Source: Acorus gramineus (taxonomy: Eukaryota > Streptophyta > Magnoliopsida > Acorales > Acoraceae). Taken from it: a DNA stretch of 64,000 bases. Position 1 is the first letter of the stretch. Every line of letters begins with the position of its first letter. A model generated the notes under the pieces. It ran no database searches. It was not told where the DNA came from and saw nothing but the letters and a program-made list of their open reading frames with translations. The stretch spans positions 20,486,433 to 20,550,432 of the forward strand of contig CM060847.1 of the NCBI GenBank assembly GCA_030737835.1. Reading direction: 5' to 3'. Made by a program: the position numbers and the translations under genes. Shown in pieces: positions 21,937 to 33,741 of this stretch.

Positions 21937-23091
21937 ACCACCAATTCCACATGTGCTGCTCTCCATCCCATGGGTCTTTTCGAATAACCCTCTTCAAGAC
22001 AACTGGCAACTACATTACCATAATAGTGTTTTCAATCTAACAATCACATCTAAACAGGTCTAATTATATCAGGATAGGTGTTGTTCTTACTTCCTGCTAT
22101 GTGAGAGTTCCATTTTATTATGAGGTACATGCTTCGTCAGATAAAGCATGAAATCAATAATTTTTTTGCTTAAAGAGAGGTAATTCATTGGAGTATGTAT
22201 TTTCATTGTTTATGATAATACATGCTTTGTTATATATATTATAACTTTAATAAAAAAATCAATGCATGCTTCGCTTCAATTTACACATGTTATACATAAC
22301 TCTATCCATAAATGAATATTTAAAGTATGTTAAAGTCCTCTTCTCTTTATATGAACAAAAAGAGCTCAGTTTTATAACTAGTTGATGTATATGCGCGTTG
22401 CCCGTGAATTATTTTGTTGCATTGTAATGAACGGATGTTAGTTGGGGTTACTTGGTTTGTTATGAAGTATTATCATAAAGAAATACAAGCCTTTAACATA
22501 TAATAATTTTGTGTAAGGGGTTAATAATAAAATCATTTTTTGTAAGGGGTTTTCAATAATTCACTTGTTTTACAGGCGGTAGAAACTAAATAACCCTTTC
22601 CTAAAATATAATAGCATTGGGTGAATATGTAATATAAATTCTTTCTTATTTAATTTTAAATAATTTGTTAGATAATCTGGTTACATATAAAACTTATAAA
22701 ATATATTCTCTATTTAAAGTTCAAGATAATATTAGAAGAAGAATTGATGGTTTGTAATAAGAATGAGTTTTGTAAATCTGTAAGGGTAAAAATATTAAAA
22801 AAGTTCCAAACACGGTTAAAGATTGAAAAATACTCATGGTTAATACACTTGAAATATTTTGTACCGTCATGAATCATCAATTAAAAAAAGAAAAAAATCT
22901 ATATAGCTCCCTAGAAATTTATAAAAATCTAAAAAAGATACATGTAAAATCAATAAATCCAAAAAATTTCTTATCTTAACGGAAAATCTAATGGTAGAGG
23001 GTGTAAATGTATGCTTTTTGAATTTCAAAAGTGATTATGCAGGTTTCAAAAATTTCAGGGGTTTAAATGCATTTTACCTTAACAAAATCAA
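21937..23091. other. Intergenic DNA with MITE fragments
   Basis: AT-rich. Around 22500-22600, AAGGGGTTTTCAATAATTCAC and GAAACTAAATAACCCT match one end of the palindromic MITE at 63003-63554, so a fragment of that family is present. Around 22893, ATCTATATAGCTCCCTAGAAA matches the ends of the 105-608 TIR family. No gene seen. Confidence 0.5.
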
Positions 23092-23368
23092 GGGTTTTTT
23101 TTTTAAGTCCCCATAAATTTTATGATTTAGCAATCGATCCGTCACTTCTTCGTATTACAATATTATAGTTTAAGTTTCTAGGTTTAAAGGATATGTTCTT
23201 TATTAATCCGTGGTAATGACCTATCACTAAATCGTTTGATTTTTTTATTAGTCCATGGGAGGGATTTTAAAGGAATATATCGTTTAAACTGGGGACTTAA
23301 TCTTTAATATGAAGAAGGGAGGCATCTATCACTAAATGTTATAGTTTAATAAAAGTAAAAAAAAACCC
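23092..23368. mobile_element. Palindromic MITE (GGGTTTTTT...AAAAAACCC)
   Basis: The two halves are inverted copies: TAAGTCCCCATAAATTTTATG on the left faces CATAAA..-type sequence with ATCTATCACTAAAT and GGGGACTTAATC on the right. It is flanked by AAAATCAA and AAAAATCAA. The family is also at 46022-46298, and its right half survives at 46533-46610 at the edge of the second copy of the segmental duplication. Confidence 0.6.
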
Positions 23369-24284
23369 AAAAATCAAATGATCAAGACCTCATTAATGAA
23401 TTTTGACTTCCTTTGATCAATTTTGACCGTTAAGCCTTCATTAATTACACGATCATTGCTAACCGTTAAGCCTTTATTAATTACACAAACTCTGAAGAAA
23501 GATTTGATTTTTATATGTGTATTGTCCCATATTTAAGTCTTCATTAATTATAAGTTGTCAGTGTTTTGATATGCGAGATGCGGTTTGCGTGTGACAGGGA
23601 TACCACACAGAATATATGTGATATACGAGAGTATATGTGGAAAAATATACGATTCGATAACTTTTTATGAATAAATTTTTTATTAATATTTATGTGTGCT
23701 GAAAATGTATAAGATTAATTATCTCATTAATGAAACCTTAGCACCCACTGACCCACTTTATGTCACGCCCCAGGGCGGCCGTCCCCGGGGACGCGGCAAG
23801 TGTATATATGATATCAGCAGTCTAAACAGGAGGTCAATAACATACCATAAACAACATCAATATCACAACACAGACAACAATGAAGCTGACAGGATATATA
23901 CACAAATAGCGGAAGCTAAAAGACTGAGTCTGTAATTCAAAAACATATTACAGACTCGATACATAATCAACTGTCCTGTGAGAGCCAATATATACAAAGA
24001 CATCCAAATAAAATACAACCGCGTGCCCAAGCACGGAATATAATACATACAATCCAAAAAGGGGTGCTGATAGCCTCTAAAACTCGCGGAAATGTGGTGT
24101 TGCTCCGCTACTGGTGCAGTCTCTCTCGGGGAGCTCCTCCTTCAAGTCCGCCTCAGTGATAACTGGAGAAAATAATTATGCGAGGGGTGAGCCACACGCT
24201 CAGTGAATAGCACAACCCATGCATCACAGTTCATATTAACCACCATTAATCAGCAAAAGCCTCAAAGTGGCTGGAACAACACAA

Positions 24285-24835
24285 ATCCGGTGGGTCGTTA
24301 CATCGCCGAACCACCACACCCTCACCCTCACCCCTCAATAGGTGACAAAGGATATTGGGACTTACCAAGCTGATAATCATTCATGGTCCACAAATGCACA
24401 ACCCAGTGGGTCGCCAAATCGCCGACCCACCACACCCTCACCCTCACCCCTCAATAGGTGACAAAGGATTTTGGGACTGACTAGCCTGATAATCATCTAT
24501 ACACAAATCAGCGGGTCGCCTCATCGCCGACCCACTACACCCCCCCTCACCCTCACCCCTCAATAGGTGACAAAGGATATTGGGACTTACAAACCGGTGG
24601 GTCGCTACATCGCCGACCCACCACACCCTCACCCTCACCCCTCAATAGGTGACATAGGCTCTTGGGACTTGCTACACAAAACCAGTGGGTCGCTATCGCC
24701 AACCCACTACACCCTCACCCTCACCCCTCAATAGGTGACAAAGGATATTGGGACTTACAATCCAGTGGGTCGCTCATCGCCAACCCACTACACCCTCACC
24801 CTCACCCTACAACGGGTGACATAGGCTCTTGGGAC
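24285..24835. repeat. Tandem CCCTCACCCTCACCCCTC modules, 6-7 copies (E5)
   Basis: Units of about 65-110 bp, each with GTGGGTCGC..ATCGCCGACCCAC, then CACCCTCACCCTCACC, then AATAGGTGACAAAGGATATTG. The spacing is irregular because some units carry extra linker. Not a CRISPR array: the units are near-continuous repeats without unique spacers of constant length. Confidence 0.85.
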
Positions 24836-25739
24836 TGATTAGGCTGTTGGTCACCCTTGGTCCACCGATAGTCTCTCCTCACTCCGTAGGTCGTTTGGCC
24901 ACTCCCACGTTCAGCACAGTCCTTCTACCAGATCAGGAGGTGCCTACTACTGGGAGCCCCTGCACGGGACAACCTGTCTAACGCTGAGGTAGTCTCTACA
25001 CGGATCCAACGAAGGGAACAGAACAGCCTATCCATCGCATATGATCCACTCGGATCCGCAGACAACACATCATAACAACACTACTGTTCTGAATTCCTCA
25101 GAACCCACCAGGGCGCATAACTACGATGCGGGGAACATGCATAAAGTTATAACAGGGTGGAATATCGTTGGGGAAAGAAACTCGGGAGGGCAGCGTGAGT
25201 TCCCGTTATAGGACACCCCGACAACCAAACAAGGAACACGGTGTACCCTAACCCGGGTCTCACCGCTGTCCTCGCAAGTCCCCTCCCCTATAATATTCAC
25301 TATAACATGCAATTTAACATTTACTAGCATTTAATTTAATAAATAAACTAGTAGGGCACATGCATCGGTCGGGCTTCCTAACATGGAAACAGGGGACATG
25401 CTGCATGGCTCATACACATATCCTAAGGGTGCAAGTCCCTAACATGCAAAGTCTAGGGTAACATGCATTCTACAATTAAATCATGCTCGCATGATATACA
25501 TATTACACATGCCAATATTCATCCATGGTGCCCCAGGAGAGGTCAGTATACGCCCAAGTGCGTATAACACCTCTCTACTGGGTTGGATTGTCCCACTCAC
25601 CGAAGTCCGGGTCGTCGCGCGACCGTCCGTCTAGATTTGCAAGACAGGCATTTATACAGTGAGTAAAATCCACAAACATACAAAAATACCCAACAATACA
25701 TTAAACTACTCCAAAAATACCCCATACTCGGGCAAACGT

Positions 25740-26860
25740 ACATACGGCACGTACGCACGCTAGCCCGAGCACTCCGGCTCACTCCCGCACCACCGGCAAC
25801 CTCCCGCACGGCCACCCGACCCTTCGGGTGCGCCGCCGCGCCTCAGCCCGCGCGCCCAGGCGCCGTCGGGGCCCTGCCCGCCGCCCTGGACCCACAGCCG
25901 AGCCACCCGGTGCACCGCGCCCACTGCGCCCCGCCGCAGCAGCCCGCGCGCACCCCCGCGCTCCCCGCGCACACCGCGCGAGCACGCCGCACGCCCCGCA
26001 CGCACCCCGCGCGCACCGCCAGCTCCGCCCCGCGCGCACCCCGCGCGCACCGCCAGCTCCGCCCCGCGCGCACTCCGCGCGCACCCGCCGCGCGCACCAC
26101 CAGCTCCCACACCGCGCGCACGCCGCGCGCACCACCAGCTCCCACACCGCGCGCACACCTGCCTCTGCCCAGCGCCCCGCGCGCACGCCCCACAGCGGTG
26201 CCCAGCGCCCAGCGCCCAGCGCCCCAGCGCCCAGCTCCCAGCACCCTCGGCCAGCACCCGGTACCTGCGACCCAGCACCCAGCGCTCTGCGCCCAGCACC
26301 CGGGACCCTCACCCAGCGTCCACGCGCCCAGCGCGCCTGCCAGCCTGCCCGCGCTGCTGCCCGCGTTGCCTGCCTGCGCGCGTCGCCGAGTGGCCCGAGC
26401 ACCGCTCGCCTGCACGCCCGGGGCACTGCCCGCCTGATACCCGAGCGCCCCTGCCCTGCTCGCCTGCGCGCCCAGCCTGCTCGCCCGGCCTGCCAGCGCG
26501 CACAGCCCAGCTAGCCTACCCGCATGCATCTCCCTGCACCCCCCGAGCGCACGCCCGCGCGCGCACCCGCGCGCACGCGCTCGCGTGCCCAGCAAACTGG
26601 TGCACCTGCTCCCAGCCTACCCGAGCTAACCCTGCCAGCCTGCCCAGCGCCAGTCGAGCGCCCGCACGCCCAGCCCTGCTGGCCCCCAGCGCCAGTCGAG
26701 CGCCCGCACGCCCAGCCCTGCTGGCCCCCAGCACCGCCCGAGCTCACGCACGCGTGCACGCCCGCGCGCACGCGCCAACCACCGCGCCTGCACCACCCTG
26801 CGCTGCTGCCCTGCCCGAGACAACAGCCTGCCAGCCCGAGCTGCAAGCCTGCCAGCCCAA
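25740..26860. repeat. GC-rich, C-biased low-complexity region of E5
   Basis: Same word content as the E3 region (CGCGCGCACC, GCCCAGC). Near 26648-26745 a 46-bp unit with CAGTCGAGCGCCCGCACGCC and CCAGCCCTGCTGGCCCCCAG is tandemly repeated. Open frames on both strands are artefacts. Confidence 0.85.
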
Positions 26861-27179
26861 GCTCCTCTTCCACCCACCTCCGACCACCACCACAGCCTCC
26901 GACCGCCTCCCACAGCCCTCCGACGGCCACCCACCGCCGCCAACCTCCACCCAACCCCATTTCCACCCTCCTAGCATACATCTAAGCAAGAAAGAGAGGA
27001 AAAAGAGGCTTACCAAGGGGAGGAAAGGAAATCCGGTTGCTCTCCGCGCACCGAAACCTCTCCCAAAAGGTTTCCAACGCCCCGATCTACCTCCACCACC
27101 GAGATGGCTCAAAACAGAGGAGAAGAGAGGGCGGACGGACGGCCAAAACTCTCCGGAATTGGGATTTGAAACCACCGGG

Positions 27180-27204
27180 GTGTAGATCGGGACCCGATCT
27201 ACAC
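27180..27204. other. 25-nt leader palindrome (E5)
   Basis: Arms GTGTAGATCGGG / CCCGATCTACAC with A at the centre, as in E3. Confidence 0.85.
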
Positions 27205-27602
27205 TTCCTAGGTTTTAACTTTTAAGCTTTGAGGGGTCTAAGGGCCTCAAAAGCAAGAAAAACGGAGGAGAGGAGAGAGAGGGCTCAAGGTAGGAGATGA
27301 TGAATAGTGCCAGATATTTTTTAGATTCCACTTATATAGCGGGCGACTTAAAATACCCGGATACGCCCCGAAACTGCGAAATTTCAGAAACGTTACCGGA
27401 ATTCAACGAAATTTTTGTGAGAGGCTTAAAATGGCACCAGGACACCAAATATGCAGTTAGATTTCCAATCGGAGTCCTCTAACTCAGGACGATAGCTAAC
27501 AGTCCAAAAATTAGCGGTTCCGATCGAAAACCGAAAAAAAATGAAAAACTGCCAGAACGCTCTAACGGTTACCAGCAGGCTAAAAGTGACACATATATAA
27601 CA

Positions 27603-28592
27603 GAATGAAGGCATCCTCTATAGCTAAAGAGGATCGGGCATCTTGGGACACCCGAGCATCGTCAACGTAACTGCACCTACATATTGGTGAGGAATCAACC
27701 TAAAACTAACCTGAGCTTTCCAGTGGCTTATTAGATCTCGCATATGTAAAGGGCTTATGCAATTGGATCTCCCCTTAGACACCCTTATGCAATGCGCCAT
27801 TACGACCACCATCATCTCTGGATTGCCACGAATTTTGTTGTTTCAGATTACAAAACAAATCACTTAATACATGATGTGATGGTTAACCTTTTCAAATGAA
27901 TTATGTTTTGATGAATGTGTTGAATGTGTATATCACTTAAAAAACATGGTTTGGTGATTAACTTTTCATAATCAATATATTGTCATCTGAAATCCAAAAC
28001 AATTATGTTTTAATGGGTGTGTTGAATGTATATTTTATCAATGTGTTGATTGCAAGCATCTTCCAAGAAGTGATTACTGCGTGAAAAAGGCTTCTAAAGA
28101 GGCTCCGTCCTTAAAAAATATTGCTTTGGTGCACTGTGTAGGGATGAGGTGTTTGAATCAAACTGGTTTATTTTGGATGAAGGAACACTCATTTGTTCAA
28201 AGATAATTTTATCCGTTCAGATGAGAACTCATAAATACTATATTCAGAATTGATTTGCCTCGTAAGGTGGATGATATTTGTGTATAATTAGTTCCCACGG
28301 TTTAATGTCATTAGTTGGTTTTGTGAAGACACACCCAATGATTTGATATATACCAACTATTCTACAGTTATTTTCTTTTCTGTTCGGTTTAATATTTTTT
28401 GGTATTTCCCATGTTTTTATGTGCTCTCCAATGAATGTGATGTATTGATATTACATAGAAAATAATGAACATCTAGTGATTAGCAACCAGGGTTCAAACC
28501 ACAAATCATTGTCAAGGAAAAATTATTCTAAAATGTCATGGGATAGTTTAGATATAGTGATCCAAAATGGCTAGGTGAACCAAAGGTCTTAC
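27603..28592. other. Non-coding DNA; from about 27768 start of duplication copy A
   Basis: From GGATCTCCCCTTA (27768) onward the sequence parallels 48720 onward (for example GCCATTACGACCACC against GCAATTACGACCACC, and GATTAACTTTTCAT..TCAATATATTGTCAT in both). At 28403 GGTATTTCCCATG is the empty site corresponding to the E8 insertion at 49310. There is no conserved frame: a decayed spacer. Confidence 0.65.
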
Positions 28593-31380
28593 TGTAACGC
28601 CCTCGAATCCACGACTCAATTTTTGAAGCATAAAATCCAGTTGCGTTAACCTTAATTCCTTGAAACTCAGTGTCCTATATTTTTCCTTTTATCTAGAGAA
28701 CATAAGAAAACATCACCATATTTTATACATCAATTGTCATGGCAAAAATCCAATATAAATTTGATATACATCGGGAACGACTGAATTCTAAATATCACCA
28801 TACTATCATACATTTGGGTGCTCTACATGCCAAAGAAATGACCAACATCTTCTATGCAAAGTCTAGCATTCTAGAAAACATGATCTCATCCACAGCTACA
28901 TGAGATCCACCACTCTAATCCTTTAATCTGAAAATGGGGGAATAATGAGGGGTGAGCAACCACACGCTCAGTGAATGGACCTATGACGTCCTGTTAATAA
29001 TAACTTTGAAAAATAACAGAGTTATAAAATCTGAGTCACGCAGAACATAATATATCATAATAAAGAAAACATCTGTAAGTCATACTAAACTTGTAAAATA
29101 ATAATGCATCTCTTTAGAGGAATAACCACAAAATCCCAAGTACTATGCTACCTGATGCCTATGATGCAATGGACACGCATGCCTGTATGGCACGCAGCCA
29201 AAGAGATGCTCCATCTAAAGCCTGGTCATGCAGATGTCACGTAGACAGGGTCCCACTAAACCATGGTCACGTAGATCGACGTCACGCAGATGATTTCACG
29301 CAGATGGGGTCACGCAGACGGTGTCACACTGAACATTGGGATGCATGCATGATCAACTACTCACACTTCAACTACTCACGCACGCAATACAATATAATAT
29401 AATATCTAAAAAATCAAATGAGACATATATAAAATAACCATCTCATATCCATCATGATAACATGCTCAAGTACTCCATACACAAAATAACAGTTGTATTC
29501 GTAAACTAATCATGATGCGGAAAGATATATAGTATAGGTAGTTTGAAAACTACATAAAAGACTAGACCCACTAACCTTCGGTCCAATGACACGCACACCA
29601 AGCCAGTAAAATCTATAGCAACCTAACCAGACCTGAAATAATACGACTTCAATCACAAAGTGCACAAACGGTACGGGACCTGGTGGTACCTGATTTCACA
29701 GAAATTGACGGCCCTTAATGGGGCCATCCAGGACCAGATTGACGGCTCCAATAGGGGTTGTCCAAGACATAACCGACGGCTCTTAATGGAGCCGTCCAGA
29801 AACAGAAAAGAAAAACCCCTTTTATTTTTTTTGTTAAAACAACCTAATACCTTTTACCAGTTACATACATATATGAGTCATGTAAAACAATGTAATTCAG
29901 CAAGGAGTATTTATCAAAGATCATTCGTGTGTAAGAAATCCAATTAAAAACCCTAGTCTATAAGGATTCGCAAAACACATATATAAAACCAAGTAAATCT
30001 TATTCAACTTCTCAAACTCAGGTCTATTCATATTGTCAAAAAATCAATATATAATATGTAAACGATACAAAACATTTAGGAGATAGATCAAAGATTGTAT
30101 AAAGAAACATCGATTCGAAACCCTAACTTACGGAAAAATGGAAAAATATCGATGAAACGTTAAAAACACTTGGTACATATAAGGATCTGAATATACTCTA
30201 TAAAAATCTTTTGAAAACTGTGAGAGATAACATATCATTATATTTAGCATGATATCCTTTTACATTTAACCCTAGACCTTCAAGGATTTATAAAACATAC
30301 ATAAGAAACCATTAAAACATATTCCAAAAATCCTTGAAAACCATAGATCTATTATATGTAGGCAACTAACATGGAGCTATGATAAAAACTCTAAAAATCA
30401 TAAGAACATGTATAGGTTCGGATCTATGCATATAAGGGTCAACACAAGACTTTAAACGATTGTAAATATGCTTTCTATTCTTAATAAACAACCCTAGACA
30501 TGATATATACATAACCCCTTTCTTTTGACATGAAATATTTGTAAAATACTTTGAAAACTTCATGATTTTATAGATATAACATAAGGATCCAAAAATCATA
30601 TGAAATCCATCAAAACTATGAAAAACTCAAGAAGAAAAGTTAAGAGATCAATGAAATTCGAAGTACATATGTGAGATCTCATACATCATCAAAAACTTGT
30701 AAAAACATCATGAAATCATCAACATATCATTGGTATAATATAAGAATCCGAAATCACACAAAAACACTTAAAAAAATCAAGAAGAATAAACCATTCTTTT
30801 GTTGGAAAAACTTAAAAATGGGAACACATGCAACGGACTTCTAAAGGGGATCTATATCATTCAAAAGCTCTTCAAAATAGAGGATAATACTCACAAAAAT
30901 CCCTTGTTCGAACTCCCTTCCCAAGCTCCTCAATAATGGTTCGAAAACAAGAGAAGAAGAAAGAGAGGATTTAGGGTTTTAGGGTTTCAATGCAAAGGAG
31001 AGAGAGAAAGAGGGTATATATAAGCTTATACACGTGGGGACAACAAATCGACACCAGTAAATCAAATAAATCACATTAAAACCTTAAAAAAACTGAAATA
31101 TTCGAGTTTGAAACTGTTTCCAGATCGACGGCTCCTCCTAGAGCTGTCACTATTCCTCTGCCAAACCTTTCGGTACAGTTTGGCCCATAACTTGATCGAT
31201 ACTCATCCTATTTACGATCCGTAAAAAGTGTTGGAAAGCTAACAGAATAAGGATTCCAACTATACCTAAATTCTGAAGTTGGAGATAAATAAGTCCTCCA
31301 AAAACATATAGGAATATGACCCAATGCGCAAAAATTAAGCTACAAAACATGAAAGGACTAGGAAAACCATAGTCGATACA
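28593..31380 (-). mobile_element. LTR-like element E6, 2.8 kb, specific to copy A
   Basis: Runs from TGTAACGCCCTCGAATCC (28593) to ...GTCGATACA (31380). The exact duplication CTTAC lies at 28588-28592 and 31381-31385, and the intact empty site GGTCTTACTGAAGAAG is in copy B at 53456. On the minus strand there is a TATATATA box (31015-31022), with a CACGTG palindrome at about 31031 upstream of it. The shared CACTGAGCGTG..GCTCACCCCTC block is at 28947-28976. It contains repeated CACGCAGATG / CACGTAGAT words (29220-29320) and GACGGCTC..AATGGAGCCGTCCA words (29710-29800). No retroelement protein. Ends and layout match E7, so E6 and E7 form a second subfamily. Confidence 0.8.
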
Positions 31381-31475
31381 CTTACTGAAGAAGAAAAAGT
31401 TTTATAGTACTCAGCAGTAAGTTCTAAAACAATATAAGGAGAGAATCAAGTCAGGAACACCTAGATGGATGCATC

Positions 31476-31920
31476 ATGATCATGTTGTATTAATTAGAAA
31501 GAACTGATAACAGAACGTGTACAATATTACGATTTCGGATCTTGGGATGCAATCAATAAAAAGAAATAAACAAACAAATTGAAGCAAAGACACAAAAATT
31601 TTACGTGGTTCGGCAAATCTTGCCTACGTCCACGGAGCACACCAGAGATTAATCCACTATCAATGTAAATTTTTTACAATGGTCACACCGAAGATAAAAT
31701 CCCTAGAGCCTAATGAAAAATATGAGATGCCTTTTTATACTGACATCTCATTAAAGGCAAAAAAGTCTGCAGGGAGCTCGACCCCCATTCGACCCTGCGT
31801 AGCGCCAACAATCCTCTGCACACATCATCAGGCTCCACAATATATAACATACAATAAAAGAGAACTCACAATCAATGAAAAAAAAAAAGACATCAAAAGT
31901 ATACAACGTTCGTCTTTGCA
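31476..31920. mobile_element. Copy-A-specific insertion of about 445 bp, unclassified
   Basis: Copy B reads GATGCATCCTTGAATTG (about 53546), whereas copy A has this block between GATGCATC and CTTGAATTG. It contains TTTTACGTGGTTCGGCAAAT followed by CTTGCCTACGTCCACGG, a motif seen widely in short plant retroelements, and an A-rich run near 31878. Ends are not clear (TGCAT / TGCAC at the joints). Probably a SINE or a short LTR fragment. Confidence 0.5.
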
Positions 31921-33741
31921 CCTTGAATTGAGTGGAGCAATTTTGTGTTTTCATGGTTAAAAATTGATACATATTGCACAACAGGAATATATATATATAT
32001 GCTACTAAAATCAATATGGGCAACTGCAATTAAAAATAAACCACCTTCCTGTTCAATCATTTGTCTATAATTGCATGATGCATCATACATAATATATAAT
32101 TTAGACAGGAATTACTATGAACAACCTCAAATGTAACAATCACATAATTAACCAATGCAAAATTTCAACAGCAACCTCATAGTTCTTCACACCCAAATTT
32201 AGAAATGGCATTAATTAAACAATTATTCAATTCAAGCATGAAAACCTAAGCTTAAGACACACCCAATGATTGATATATATACCAATTCTATAGTTATTTT
32301 CTTTTACGTTCTTTTTAATCTTTTCAGATACGTCCCATCTTTTTATGTTCTCTCCAATGAAAGTGATATGTACATAAAAGATAATGAACATCCAGTGATT
32401 AACATGCCTATAACTTTTACATACCACATTTCAATACACTCGCATAACTAATGCAATCATAACAATGAAAAAAAATACTTTTATAGATTGAATGCAATCT
32501 TAACTAATGGAATCATAACAAGTGTACATATTCTCAAGAATTGGGGAATTGGGAAGGGTAAACCTGTTAAGTGAATGTTTTTCATTGATTGATATTTTTA
32601 TAGTTAGTATACATATAGATATAGATATAGATTAGCCTCAAAATTAAAAATTTAACACTTAGGCCTTGGCCCTTTGTTCATCCAATTAAGATAAATGAAT
32701 TTTGAATGTATCATGGTCCAATTAAAGACCATTTGTCTTTTTATTTTTCTAGTTGAACTTGAAGACGTAGGTTCAACATAAAAACGAAGACGTATGTTCA
32801 AGTTATTTTTGGAAAATGTTAAGACACAGTTATTTTTATCAATCAAAATTCAAAGCACACATGTTTTTATTAAAAAAAAAAAGAGTAAATATCACCTAAT
32901 GAGGTATATGTTTTAATAAAAAGTGTATGTTGATTCATTTCGAGTTGAATGAATCTATTTTTAATAAGTGTAAGAAAAAATTTAGCGAGGTATATAGATC
33001 GTCTTACGAGGTATATAGATCGTCTTACGAGGTATATGCTTTACTGAACTTGTAATAAAATATATAAGACTGTAATTTGAACTGTAAAAAAAAATTGAGT
33101 GTAACAATACTTTTTATTTTTTTAAAAATTAAAAGTATGTTGATTTATCTTGTTATATAATTTACTTTTGTATAATAATATGTAGTTAATTAAACGAGTA
33201 TATACTTTATAAAAAATCATAACGGTTGGGGCTGCAGATGAGATCGGGATGAGATCGGGATTTATCATTTTCCTAAATAATCCTAGAAGACTTTAGTTGA
33301 GTTTTCTCCTCTTGCATTTTTGTTTTAGTTGAATACATAAGTTACACTTGTATCTTCAACAGTAGTGATACACATCGCCCAAAGAGAAAAGGTAAATGCT
33401 AGAATCAATATCATTTCCAATCCCAAAAGCAATCTGTCTATGTTTTCTTTTTCTTTTTTTTAAATATCATATGCCTTATCTAATAAGTTCTACAATTCTA
33501 CAACAATGAATTGAATGATATTATTTAAATAAAAAATATAAAAAAAAATTCAACAAAGTATATACTTCATTATAGTGAGTGAAGAGGGCTACCGCATATG
33601 TTAGACTGTAACTGTAAAAATGATAAATGAAGGAAAATGATCATGATAGTGCCATGTCAACAGTTGACCCTATCAAAGATTATTTTTTCTTATCCAAGGA
33701 GCAGAGGGACAAAAGGGTTAATTGTAAGGGATTTATAAAAA
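31921..33741. other. Duplicated non-coding spacer, copy A
   Basis: Parallels 53560-56547 apart from insertions in copy B. No conserved frame. It contains the empty sites for the PIF-like MITE (at about 32484, CTTTTATAGATTG) and the LINE (at about 32657, TTAACACTTAGGCC). Confidence 0.65.

Larger units (their letters stand above)
23761..27602 (-). mobile_element. LTR-like element E5, 3.84 kb
   Basis: Runs from TGTCACGCCCCAGGGCGG (23761) to ACATATATAACA (27602). It is nearly the same as E3 over its whole length and longer because of extra CCCTCACCCTCACC modules. On the minus strand it carries a TATA box (27332-27338), hairpin (27180-27204), donor (near 27012), GC-rich region, 36-nt block with a mutated acceptor, and the shared CACTGAGC block (24180-24207). 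Flanks CTTTA and GAATG do not match, so it lacks a target duplication. It may be a recombinant between two elements or have a deleted flank. Confidence 0.75.

Noticed and set aside
24285..24835. Regularly repeated units that look like a CRISPR array
   Set aside because: Plant nuclear DNA; near-continuous tandem modules with no unique spacers and no cas genes. It is a minisatellite in an LTR-like element.
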